Assembly (NCBI GenBank): GCA_963736425.1
Contig: CAVTOX010000027.1
Coordinates: 1-64,000, forward strand
Source of the DNA: Prado023 sp963736425
GTDB lineage: Bacteria > Actinomycetota > Actinomycetes > S36-B12 > CAIYMF01
DNA: 64,000 nt
Direction of reading: 5' to 3'
Shown here piece after piece: positions 52,875 to 61,556 of the stretch. A model generated the notes under the pieces. That model had not been told where the DNA came from. It saw nothing but the letters and a program-made list of their open reading frames with translations, and did not search any database. Positions within the stretch are counted from its first letter, which is position 1. Every line of letters begins with the position of its first letter. The position numbers and the translations under genes are program-made.

Positions 52875-53681
52875 ATGGCCACACCCACGAAACGCACGCC
52901 CGGCTCCGAGAGCGACGAGACCCACCTGAGGCTGGCCGTCCTGATCGACGCCGACAACGCCCAGGCGGCTGTGATCGAGGCGCTGCTGGCCGAGGTCGCG
53001 CGCTTCGGCGACGCGACAGTCCGGCGGATCTATGGGGACTTCACCGCCCCCACCAGCGCGTCGTGGAAGAAGGTCCTGCAGCGCAACGCGATCAAGCCGG
53101 TCCAGCAGTTCGCCTACTCCACAGGCAAGAACTCCACGGACAGCACTCTGATCATCGACGCCATGGACCTGCTCTACACCGGCAACTTCGACGGCTTCGC
53201 CCTGGTCACCAGCGACAGCGACTTCACCGGGCTGGCAATGCGGCTGCGGGAGGAGGGGCTGATGGTCTTCGGGTTCGGCGAGAAGAAGACCCCCGAGGCG
53301 TTCAGGAATGCCTGCCACCGGTTCGTCTTCGTCGAGGTGCTGCGCAACAGCGGCCGATCCACGGAGCCTGAAGCCGCGGAGCCGGCGGCCAGTGGGGCGA
53401 CCCCCGTGCAGCCGCAGGAGGCCGCCGATGCCTCGCCCCGGCCCAAGTTGCCCAAGAAGTTCGTGCTGAGCGCACTCGAGCAGTCCGTCGACGACGAGGG
53501 GTGGGCGCACCTGGGCACGTTCGGCAACTACCTGAACAAGCTGCAGCCCGACTTCGACCCGCGGCTGTACGGCTACAAGAAGCTCTCGGACCTCGTGCGT
53601 GACCGAACCGACCTGTTCACGACTGAGGAGCGCCGCCCGGCCGGCTCCAACCAGAGGGTCCTCTACCTGAGGGCGCACTGA
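52875..53681 (+). CDS. NYN-domain (LabA-like) protein with C-terminal OST-HTH domain
   Basis: The 268-residue protein has a PIN-like NYN nuclease domain: LAVLIDADNAQAAVIEALLA, KNSTDSTLIIDAMDLLYTGN and FALVTSDSDFTGLAMRLREE, giving the acidic active site residues. A C-terminal OST-HTH/LOTUS domain (KKFVLSALEQSVDDEGWAHL, KLSDLVRDRTDLFTTEER) binds RNA in related proteins. A role in RNA processing or decay is likely. It is a single gene. Confidence 0.85.
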   Translation: MATPTKRTPGSESDETHLRLAVLIDADNAQAAVIEALLAEVARFGDATVRRIYGDFTAPTSASWKKVLQRNAIKPVQQFAYSTGKNSTDSTLIIDAMDLLYTGNFDGFALVTSDSDFTGLAMRLREEGLMVFGFGEKKTPEAFRNACHRFVFVEVLRNSGRSTEPEAAEPAASGATPVQPQEAADASPRPKLPKKFVLSALEQSVDDEGWAHLGTFGNYLNKLQPDFDPRLYGYKKLSDLVRDRTDLFTTEERRPAGSNQRVLYLRAH

Positions 53682-53744
53682 ACACCCTCCCGATGCGCGC
53701 CACACACAGAGCGCCGTGGGCGGCATCGGTGCTAGCAATGGGCC

Positions 53745-55295
53745 ATGACCGCATCGGCTGACCGCACGCCACTGGACATCGGCGACCTGACGGTCGACGA
53801 GATCCCTGGCGTGGCCCGGCGCGGACGGCCGATCGCCCTGCCGCCGGACGTCCTGGCACGGGTCGCTGCGGGGCGCCTGCACATCGAGGACCTGGCCGGC
53901 CGCCCCGAGCCGACCTACGGGGTCTCCACCGGGTTCGGGGCGCTGGCCACGGTGGCGATCGCCCCGGAGCGGCGTGCCGCGCTGCAGGTCAGCCTGACCC
54001 GCTCGCACGCGGCCGGCATCGGCAGCCTCGTGGAGCCGGCCACCGTGCGGGCGATGATGGCGCTGAGGCTGCACACCCTGAGCACCGGCCGCACGGGTGT
54101 CCGACCCGAGGTGGTCACCGCGCTGGCCGGCCTGCTCAACGCCGGCATGATCCCGGCCGTCCATGAGTTCGGGTCGCTGGGCTGCAGCGGTGACCTCTCG
54201 CCGTTGTCGCATGTGGCGATCGTCCTGCAGGGCGAGGGGCAGGTGGTCCGCCCCGATGGGACGACCCGCCCCGCGGCGCAGGCCCTGGCCGAAGCCGGGC
54301 TCGCCCCGATCGTGCTGGCCGAGAAGGAGGGACTGGCCCTCATCAACGGCACCGACGGGATGCTCGGGATGCTCGCCCTGGCCCTGGCCGACCTCGAGGC
54401 CCTCGTCCGGATCGCCGACATCACGACTGCCATGAGCGTGGAGGCCCTGCTGGGCACGGACCGCGCGTACGCCGCCGACCTCGTGGCCATGCGCCCGCAC
54501 CCGGGGCAGGCAGCCTCCGCGGCGAACCTGCGGCGCCTGCTGGCCGGCTCCCCGATCGTCGCCAGTCATCGCCACGACACCACCCACCTGGTCCAGGACG
54601 CGTACTCGATGCGCTGCGCACCCCAGGTGGCCGGCTCAGCACGCGACACGATGGCGCACGCACGCTCCGTCGCCGAGCGGGAGCTCGACTCCATCATCGA
54701 CAACCCGGTCATCACGACCGATGGCCGGGTGGAGTCCAACGGCAACTTCCACGGCGCCCCGGTGGCCCACGTCCTGGACTTCCTGGCGATCCCCGTGGCC
54801 GATGTGGCCTCGATCAGCGAGCGGCGCACCGACCGCCTGCTGGACCGCTCGCGCAACCAGGGCTTGCCGGCGTTCCTGGCCCATGAGGTCGGGGTGGACT
54901 CCGGCTACATGATCGCCCAGTACACGTCCGCAGGGATCGTCTCCGAGCTCAAGCGGCTGGCGGTTCCGGCAAGCGTCGACTCGATCCCCAGCTCGGCCAT
55001 GCAGGAGGACCACGTCTCGATGGGATGGGCAGCCGGCCGCAAGCTCACGGCCGCCGTGCGCGGGCTGCGCCAGGTCCTGGCCATCGAGCTCGTCGTCGCC
55101 GGGCGCGGCCTGGACCTGCGCGAGCCCCTGACCCCCGCGCCGGGCACCGGGGCCGCCCTGGCCTCCCTGCGCACCGTTGTCAAGGGGCCCGGACCCGACC
55201 GGATCGTCTCCGACGAGATCCATGCCGCGGACGCACTGCTCGCCTCCGGTGCACTGCTCGACGCGGTCACCGCAGCGATCGGGATCCTGGACTGA
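53745..55295 (+). CDS. hutH: Histidine ammonia-lyase
   Basis: HutH removes ammonia from histidine to give urocanate, the first step of histidine use. The 516-residue protein has the active-site segment GSLGCSGDLSPLSHVA. The MIO cofactor in this family forms from a three-residue loop, usually Ala-Ser-Gly; here the loop reads Cys-Ser-Gly. Other features are YGVSTGFGALATV and EQQDHVSM-like QEDHVSMGWAAGRKL. It starts the hut operon. No regulator is next to it. Confidence 0.9.
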   Translation: MTASADRTPLDIGDLTVDEIPGVARRGRPIALPPDVLARVAAGRLHIEDLAGRPEPTYGVSTGFGALATVAIAPERRAALQVSLTRSHAAGIGSLVEPATVRAMMALRLHTLSTGRTGVRPEVVTALAGLLNAGMIPAVHEFGSLGCSGDLSPLSHVAIVLQGEGQVVRPDGTTRPAAQALAEAGLAPIVLAEKEGLALINGTDGMLGMLALALADLEALVRIADITTAMSVEALLGTDRAYAADLVAMRPHPGQAASAANLRRLLAGSPIVASHRHDTTHLVQDAYSMRCAPQVAGSARDTMAHARSVAERELDSIIDNPVITTDGRVESNGNFHGAPVAHVLDFLAIPVADVASISERRTDRLLDRSRNQGLPAFLAHEVGVDSGYMIAQYTSAGIVSELKRLAVPASVDSIPSSAMQEDHVSMGWAAGRKLTAAVRGLRQVLAIELVVAGRGLDLREPLTPAPGTGAALASLRTVVKGPGPDRIVSDEIHAADALLASGALLDAVTAAIGILD

Positions 55296-55315
55296 CCACC
55301 GAGAAGGAGACGACC

Positions 55316-56992
55316 ATGGCACACGACCTCGGTACGCCGGTCCCCGTCCGCGCTGCCCGCGGCAGCTCGCTCACCGCCCTGGGCTGGCCGCAGGAGGCCG
55401 CACTGCGGATGCTGCAGAACAACCTCGACCCCGAGGTGGCCGAGCATCCCGATTCGTTGGTCGTCTACGGCGGCACCGGCCGGGCTGCTCGCGACTGGCC
55501 CAGCTTCCATGCGCTGGTCCGCACGCTGACGACCCTGCGCGACGACGAGACCATGCTGGTCCAGTCCGGGAAGCCCGTCGGGGTGATGCGGACCCACGAA
55601 TGGGCCCCGCGCGTGCTGATCGCCAACTCCAACCTCGTCGGGGACTGGGCGACGTGGCCGGAGTTCCGCCGGCTCGAGGCGCTGGGCCTGACGATGTACG
55701 GCCAGATGACCGCCGGATCCTGGATCTACATCGGCACCCAGGGGATCGTGCAGGGCACCTACGAGACGTTCGCGGCAGTGGCCGCCAAGCGCTTCGGGGG
55801 CACCCTGGCCGGCACGCTGACGCTCACAGCCGGGTGCGGGGGGATGGGCGGGGCCCAGCCGCTGGCCGTCACGATGAACGAGGGCGCGTGCCTGATCGTC
55901 GACGTGGACGCCACCCGGCTGGCCAGGCGGGTCGAGCACCGCTACCTCGACGAGTGGACCGACGACCTCGACCTGGCCATCGGTAAGGCGCTGGAAGCGA
56001 AGGCTGAGCGGCGCGGGCACAGCGTGGGCGTTGTCGGCAACGCCGCCGAGATCCTCCCCGAGCTGCTGCGCCGCGGGGTGGCCGTGGACATCGTCACCGA
56101 CCAGACCTCCGCGCACGACCCGCTGGCCTACTGCCCGATCGGGGTGACGGTCGAGGCGTGGCATGACCTCGCGGCCGCCGACCCGGTGGCCTTCACGACG
56201 CGGGCGCGCGAGTCGATGGCTCGCCACGTCGAGGCGATGGTCGGGTTCATGGATGCCGGCGCCGAGGTGTTCGACTACGGCAACTCGATCCGCGGCGAGG
56301 CCGAGCTGGCCGGCTATGCCCGCGCCTTCGACTTCCCCGGGTTCGTCCCGGCCTACATCCGTCCGCTGTTCTGTGAGGGAAGGGGCCCGTTCCGCTGGGT
56401 CGCCCTCTCCGGGGACCCGGCCGACATCACCACCACGGACACCGCCGTGCTCAGGCTCTTCCCCGACAACGAGCCCCTGGAGCGCTGGATCCGTGCCGCG
56501 GGGCAGCGCATCGCCCACCAGGGCCTGCCGGCACGGATCTGCTGGCTCGGCCAGGGCGAGCGCGCGGAGGCCGGCCTGATGTTCAACGACCTGGTGGCCA
56601 CCGGGGCTGTCAGCGCCCCGATCGTGATCGGCCGCGACCACCTCGACACCGGCTCGGTGGCCTCGCCCTACCGGGAGACCGAGGCGATGCTCGACGGCTC
56701 GGACGCCATCGCCGACTGGCCGCTGCTCAATGCCCTGGTGAACACCGCCTCCGGGGCCTCGTGGGTCTCCATCCACCACGGTGGCGGGGTGGGGATCGGT
56801 CGGTCGATCCACGCCGGCCAGGTATCGGTCGCCGACGGCACGCCGCTGGCCGCCCAGAAGCTCGAGCGGGTCCTCACCAACGACCCCGCCATGGGCGTGA
56901 TCCGCCACGTGGACTCCGGGTACGACATCGCAGCCCGGGTGGCCGCCGAGAAGGGCCTGCGGATCCCGATGCAGGAGGACAGCGCCACGTGA
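55316..56992 (+). CDS. hutU: Urocanate hydratase
   Basis: HutU converts urocanate to imidazolone propionate using tightly bound NAD. The 558-residue protein has RMLQNNLDPEVAEHPDSLVV, the NAD-binding GTQGIVQGTYETFAAVA region, the conserved LTAGCGGMGGAQPLAVTMNE and VSIHHGGGVGIGRSIHAGQV. The ATG at 55316 has GAAGGAG upstream. It overlaps hutI by four bases. Confidence 0.93.
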   Translation: MAHDLGTPVPVRAARGSSLTALGWPQEAALRMLQNNLDPEVAEHPDSLVVYGGTGRAARDWPSFHALVRTLTTLRDDETMLVQSGKPVGVMRTHEWAPRVLIANSNLVGDWATWPEFRRLEALGLTMYGQMTAGSWIYIGTQGIVQGTYETFAAVAAKRFGGTLAGTLTLTAGCGGMGGAQPLAVTMNEGACLIVDVDATRLARRVEHRYLDEWTDDLDLAIGKALEAKAERRGHSVGVVGNAAEILPELLRRGVAVDIVTDQTSAHDPLAYCPIGVTVEAWHDLAAADPVAFTTRARESMARHVEAMVGFMDAGAEVFDYGNSIRGEAELAGYARAFDFPGFVPAYIRPLFCEGRGPFRWVALSGDPADITTTDTAVLRLFPDNEPLERWIRAAGQRIAHQGLPARICWLGQGERAEAGLMFNDLVATGAVSAPIVIGRDHLDTGSVASPYRETEAMLDGSDAIADWPLLNALVNTASGASWVSIHHGGGVGIGRSIHAGQVSVADGTPLAAQKLERVLTNDPAMGVIRHVDSGYDIAARVAAEKGLRIPMQEDSAT

Positions 56993-58236
56993 CGACGACA
57001 CTGCTCGACCGGATCGGCATGCTCGTCACGAACGATCCGCACGGCCGTGCCCCGAGCTCCGGGCGCGACCAGTGGGCACTGGGCATCCAGACGGAGGCGG
57101 CAGTCGTCCTCGAGGAGGATCGGATCGCCTGGATCGGACCAGCGCGCGGAGCGCCCGCGGCTGACGAACGCCACGACTGCGCCGGGGCTGCGGTGATCCC
57201 GGGCTTCGTGGACTCGCACGCGCACCTGGTCTTCGCCGGCGACCGGTCCGCTGAGTTCGCCGCCCGCATGGCCGGGCAGGCCTACTCCGCCGGGGGCATC
57301 CGCTCGACCGTCGCCGCGACACGGGCCGCAACCGACGAGCAGCTGCGCACCGGCGTCCAGGGCCTCGTCGACGAGCTCGTGCGCTCCGGGACGACCACGT
57401 TCGAGATCAAGTCCGGGTACGGCCTCACGGTCGACCAGGAGGCGCGGGCCTGCCGGATCGCCGCGGAGTTCACCGACGAGGTCACGTTCCTCGGGGCACA
57501 CGTGGTGCCCGAGGAGTTCCGCGCCGACCGTGCGGGCTACCTCGACCTGATCACCGGGCCGATGCTCGCTGCGTGCGCCCCTCCGGCCCGATGGATCGAC
57601 GTGTTCTGCGAGCGCGGCGCGTTCGATGCTGATGAGGCGCGTGCGGTCCTCGAAGCAGGCAGCCGCGCAGGGCTCGGCACCCGCGTGCACGCCAACCAGC
57701 TGGGCCCCGGCCCCGGTGTCGCGCTGGCCGTCGAGATGGGTGCGGCGTCAGCGGACCACTGCACGCACCTGACCGACACCGACATCGACGGTCTGGCCGG
57801 CTCGGGGACCGTCGCCACGCTCCTGCCCGGCGCCGAGTTCAGCACCCGTTCGCCCTACCCCGATGCCCGACGGTTGCTGGACGCAGGCGTGTCGGTCGCG
57901 CTGGCCACGGACTGCAACCCCGGGACCTCGTTCACCACCTCGATGCCGTGGTGCATCGCGATGGCCGTCCGCGAGATGCGCATGACGGTCGCTGAGGCCC
58001 TGCAGGCTGCGACCCGGGGCGGTGCCCGCGCCCTGCGCCGCGACGAGCTCGGCCGGATCACCGTCGGCGGGCCCGCGGACCTCGTGGTGCTCGCCGCCCC
58101 GAGCTACGTGCATCTGGCCTACCGTCCCGGAGTGGACCTGATCGCAGGGGTGTGGCGCGCCGGGCAGCGCGTGCGCACGGACGCCACCAGCGCCACAGGT
58201 CTGACCCCGGCCGAACGCGGGAGCATCCATGACTGA
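56989..58236 (+). CDS. hutI: Imidazolonepropionase
   Basis: HutI opens the ring of imidazolone propionate to N-formimidoyl glutamate. The amidohydrolase metal site is VIPGFVDSHAHLVFAGDRSA. Other signatures are FEIKSGYGLTVDQEARACRI, HANQLGPGPGVALAVEMGAA and ATDCNPGTSFTTSMPWCIAM. The GTG at 56989 overlaps the hutU stop. It overlaps hutG by eight bases. Confidence 0.92.
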   Translation: MTTTLLDRIGMLVTNDPHGRAPSSGRDQWALGIQTEAAVVLEEDRIAWIGPARGAPAADERHDCAGAAVIPGFVDSHAHLVFAGDRSAEFAARMAGQAYSAGGIRSTVAATRAATDEQLRTGVQGLVDELVRSGTTTFEIKSGYGLTVDQEARACRIAAEFTDEVTFLGAHVVPEEFRADRAGYLDLITGPMLAACAPPARWIDVFCERGAFDADEARAVLEAGSRAGLGTRVHANQLGPGPGVALAVEMGAASADHCTHLTDTDIDGLAGSGTVATLLPGAEFSTRSPYPDARRLLDAGVSVALATDCNPGTSFTTSMPWCIAMAVREMRMTVAEALQAATRGGARALRRDELGRITVGGPADLVVLAAPSYVHLAYRPGVDLIAGVWRAGQRVRTDATSATGLTPAERGSIHD

Positions 58237-59140
58237 CGACCCGAACTGGCCGCGCGCCTCGGCGTGGATCCAGGCGTGCACCGAGGAGCACGCCTGGCCG
58301 AGCGATCGCTCCCCGCGGCCGGTCCAGATGGCGCTGCTCGGGGTGCCGGCGCACGCCACCTCGATCTCGCCGTCCCACGCTGACACCACGCCTGCCGCCA
58401 TTCGCTCCGCGCTGGCGCGTTACTCCACCCACGTCTCCTCGGCTGATCTGGACCTGTCCGAGCTGATGCTCGTCGACCTCGGGGACCAGACCGACCCGGA
58501 CACCCCCGGTGGCGAGCGGGCGACGATCGAGGCCGTACGACTGTTCCCCCGGGCCCCGGTGCTTGCCCTGGGCGGGGACAACTCGATCACGTTCGCCGTG
58601 GCCCATGGCGCCCTCGCCGACGGCCTGATCACCCTCGATGCCCACCACGACCTGCGCGACGGGCGCTCCAACGGATCTCCGGTGCGGCGGCTGGTGGACG
58701 CGGGCCTCGACGGCCGGCGCGTGGTGCAGATCGGGATCAGCGACTTCGCCAACTCCGCCTTCTACGCCGCACGCGCCCGGGAGCTCGGGATCACCGTGAT
58801 CAGCCGCGACGAGCTCGAGCGCCGGCCGATGGCCGATGCGATGGCCGAGGCGCTGGAGATCGCCGGGGCCGGTCCGACGGCGCGCATCCACGTGGATCTC
58901 GACGTCGACGTGTGCGACCGCGCCGTGGCCCCGGCGTGCCCCGCGTCCGTGCCCGGCGGGATCAGCGCACGCGAGCTGCGCACAGCCGCACGCGCGGCAG
59001 GCACGGATCCACGAGTCGTCAGCCTCGACATCACCGAGGTGGACGCCAGCGCCGACGCTCCGGACGGCCGCACTGTCCGGCTGGCCGCCCTGTGCGTGCT
59101 GGAGATCGCCACCGGCGTTCTGCTCCGGGGGCGGAACTGA
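58229..59140 (+). CDS. hutG: Formimidoylglutamase (arginase/agmatinase family)
   Basis: HutG hydrolyses N-formimidoyl glutamate to glutamate and formamide, finishing the pathway. It belongs to the arginase family with two Mn sites: GGDNSITFAVAHG, TLDAHHDLRDG and HVDLDVDVCDR carry the metal-binding His and Asp residues. The 303-residue length is normal. It is the last hut gene; the operon uses the formamide-releasing route rather than the two-step HutF/HutG route. Confidence 0.9.
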   Translation: MTDDPNWPRASAWIQACTEEHAWPSDRSPRPVQMALLGVPAHATSISPSHADTTPAAIRSALARYSTHVSSADLDLSELMLVDLGDQTDPDTPGGERATIEAVRLFPRAPVLALGGDNSITFAVAHGALADGLITLDAHHDLRDGRSNGSPVRRLVDAGLDGRRVVQIGISDFANSAFYAARARELGITVISRDELERRPMADAMAEALEIAGAGPTARIHVDLDVDVCDRAVAPACPASVPGGISARELRTAARAAGTDPRVVSLDITEVDASADAPDGRTVRLAALCVLEIATGVLLRGRN

Positions 59141-59154
59141 CCCGAGTCACGCCC

Positions 59155-59706
59155 TCACATGACATCGCCGAGGGCGGCGATCACGTCGGCCTTGCGGGGG
59201 GCGCCCGTGGCGCGGGTGCGGATCCGTCCCGTGGCGTCCAGCACCAGCACCGTGGGGGTACGGGTGACGTCCAGCTGGCGCACGAGGTCGAGGTGCGACT
59301 CGGCGTCGACCTCGATGTGGACCACGCCGGGCAGCATCGCGGCCACGTCACCGAGCACCACCTTGGTGGAGCGGCATGGCGCACAGAAGGCCGAGGAGAA
59401 CTGCAGGAGGGTGGCCTGCTCACCGAGGGGCTGGCCCAGATCGGCCGGTCCCAGGACATCGGAAGCGGGGATCACGGTGTGGTCGGCGACCTCGACGGGA
59501 TGCCCGTCGACGATCAACGGCTCGGAGTCATCCGCGGCCGCCACGGCCGCCCCAGAGGCCCCTACGACCACCCCACCTGCCGACGGAGCCGGAACCGCCG
59601 GAATGACGGCCGCCACGGTCCGCATCCGGCCATCGGTGCGCTTGCGCCAGACCCCGAACAGGGTGGCAGCGACCAGCACGATCAGGAGCACATAGACGCC
59701 GGTCAT
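59155..59706 (-). CDS. Membrane-anchored thioredoxin-like protein (ThiX-like)
   Basis: The 183-residue protein has an N-terminal membrane span (MTGVYVLLIVLVAATLFGVW) and a thioredoxin domain with the active site SSAFCAPCRSTKVVLGDV and the cis-Pro loop TRTPTVLVLD. It probably handles disulfides at the membrane. It lies divergent from the GlnR-type regulator and mshD, as thiX (Rv0816c) does in mycobacteria. It is convergent with hutG. Confidence 0.83.
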   Translation of the reverse strand: MTGVYVLLIVLVAATLFGVWRKRTDGRMRTVAAVIPAVPAPSAGGVVVGASGAAVAAADDSEPLIVDGHPVEVADHTVIPASDVLGPADLGQPLGEQATLLQFSSAFCAPCRSTKVVLGDVAAMLPGVVHIEVDAESHLDLVRQLDVTRTPTVLVLDATGRIRTRATGAPRKADVIAALGDVM

Positions 59707-59803
59707 GGCCGGTACAACACCTCCGGGGCCGGTGGGGATTCCCATACTGCCGTATCCTCATGACCCAGGGATTGCCCACATCGCCACCGATCGGAGTCCG
59801 CCC

Positions 59804-60532
59804 ATGAGCAGGCTGCTGCTGATGACGGCCTCACTGGGCCCCTCCGGGGACGTGCTTCCGGCCCTGGGCCTGCTCGCCCACCACGTCCGTGTCCTGCCGG
59901 CCGAGGCCAGCGCGCTGCTCAACGCCCCGAAGTCCGACGCGCTGCTCATCGACGGCCGCCGGGACCTCGCCCACATCCGGGCCCTGACCCGCCTGATCCG
60001 CCAGACGGGCGTCGACTGCCCGGTCATCCTGATCACCACCGAGGGCGGGCTGGCTGCGGTCAACGCGGAATGGGGCATCGACGATGTCCTGCTCGATGCG
60101 GCCGGGCCGGCTGAGGTCGAGGCCCGCCTGCGCCTGGCCATCGGACGGATCGTCGTGGCCGACGAGGCTGACTCCGATGGCGAGATGCGTCTCGGCGATC
60201 TCGTGATCGACGAGAGCGCCTACAGCGCACGCATCCGGGGTCGCAGCCTGGACCTCACCTTCAAGGAGTTCGAGCTGCTCCGGTTCCTGGCCAGCCATGG
60301 CGGGCGCGTGTTCACCCGGGCGCAGCTGCTCCAGGAGGTCTGGGGCTACGACTACTTCGGCGGCACCCGCACCGTGGATGTCCACGTGCGCCGGCTGCGC
60401 GCCAAGCTGGGTGCCGAGCACGAGGGACTCATCGGCACGATCCGCAATGTGGGCTACCGGTTCGTCCCGCCGCGCCAGGACGAGGGCCTGGACGTCGCGA
60501 CTGCCGCGACCCTGCGTGAACCCGTGCGGTGA
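59804..60532 (+). CDS. glnR: GlnR-type orphan response regulator (Rv0818-like)
   Basis: The 242-residue regulator has an atypical receiver domain (MSRLLLMTASLGPSGDVLPA, SDALLIDGRRDLAHIRALTR) with few of the usual acidic residues, and a strong winged helix (LDLTFKEFELLRFLASHGGR, GGTRTVDVHVRRLRAKLG). GlnR-type regulators act without phosphorylation on nitrogen genes. The position before mshD and the sequence fit Rv0818 (GlnR). It might regulate hut or asparaginase genes; no GlnR box was confirmed. Confidence 0.82.
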   Translation: MSRLLLMTASLGPSGDVLPALGLLAHHVRVLPAEASALLNAPKSDALLIDGRRDLAHIRALTRLIRQTGVDCPVILITTEGGLAAVNAEWGIDDVLLDAAGPAEVEARLRLAIGRIVVADEADSDGEMRLGDLVIDESAYSARIRGRSLDLTFKEFELLRFLASHGGRVFTRAQLLQEVWGYDYFGGTRTVDVHVRRLRAKLGAEHEGLIGTIRNVGYRFVPPRQDEGLDVATAATLREPVR

Positions 60533-61523
60533 GTGCACCCAGACGCTCGCATCCGGGTCACGTCGCACCTGACCGACCAGGAGATCCGCGCCGCGCTCGC
60601 GCTGGCTGATGAGTCCGCGCGCGTCGACGGCGCCTACCCCCTGAGTGAGCACGTCGTCCTGCACCTTCGTCATGGGGGCAGCGGCTCCCTGCACCTGCTG
60701 GCCGAGCAGCAGGACGCGCCGGGCCTGATCGGATACGCCCACCTCGACATCAGCGATGCGTCCGAGGGGCCGGCCGCCGAGCTGGCGGTGAGCCCCTCGG
60801 CCCGGCGCCAGGGCCTTGGCGGCATGCTGGTCGACGAGCTCGTGAACCAGGCTGAGCACCATCCCGGGCGGTTGCGACTGTGGGCCCACGGCGCTGATAC
60901 GGCCGCGAACGAGCTCGCCGCCGCGCACGGGTTCCACCGCGTGCGCCGGCTCTGGCAGCTCCGGCGCTCGCTGTTCGCGCCACTGGACCCCGTCGAGATG
61001 CCCCCCGGGATCACGCTGCGCTCGTTCGACGCTCACCGTGACATCGCCGAATGGCTGGCCCTGAACGCCGCCGCGTTCACCGACCTGCCCGATCAGGGCG
61101 ACTGGACGCGCGCGGACCTCGAGCAGCGCATGGCTCAACCGTGGTTCGATCCCGACGGGTTCCTCCTTGCGGAGGCCACCGACGGGCGTGTGGTCGGGTT
61201 CCACTGGACCAAGGTGCACAGCCACGGCCATGGTCACCACCATCTCGACGATGCCACTCACGGCCACGCCGACGATGGTCGCTCGGTTGCCGCCGGCGCA
61301 CGCCCACGAACCGATCGGCGAGGTCTATGTCGTGGGCGTGGACCCGCTCATGCGTGGGCAGGGCCTGGGCCGCAGCCTGACCCTGGCGGGACTGCACCAC
61401 CTGCGCCACCAGGGCCTGTCAGCGGCCCTCCTGTACGTCGATGCTGACAATGCGGCCGCCATCTCCTTGTACCGGGCGCTGGGGTTCGCTCCCTGGGACA
61501 GCGACACGCTGTTCCGTCGATAG
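60533..61523 (+). CDS. mshD: Mycothiol acetyltransferase MshD (one frameshift)
   Basis: MshD makes the last step of mycothiol, adding acetyl to the Cys amino group. It is a tandem GNAT pair. The N-terminal half has VSPSARRQGLGGMLVDELVN and LRLWAHGADTAANELAAAHG; the C-terminal half has VVGVDPLMRGQGLGRSLTLA and LYVDADNAAAISLYRALGFA. The two join across a frame break near 61290. Just before it lies a His-rich insert (HSHGHGHHHLDDATHGHADD) at the usual HWTKVH site. Start GTG at 60533 overlaps nothing but follows the regulator stop directly. Confidence 0.88.
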
Positions 61524-61556
61524 ACTCACTTGACACCGCAACGGGAGGAACCTGGC

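Noticed and set aside
52083..54587. An 834-residue minus-strand open frame.
   Set aside because: It runs antisense through the NYN and hutH genes and has no family likeness.
61530..61556. The TTG at 61530 as the ppk1 start.
   Set aside because: The GGGAGG site is correctly spaced for the GTG at 61557, and the extra residues are not family-like.
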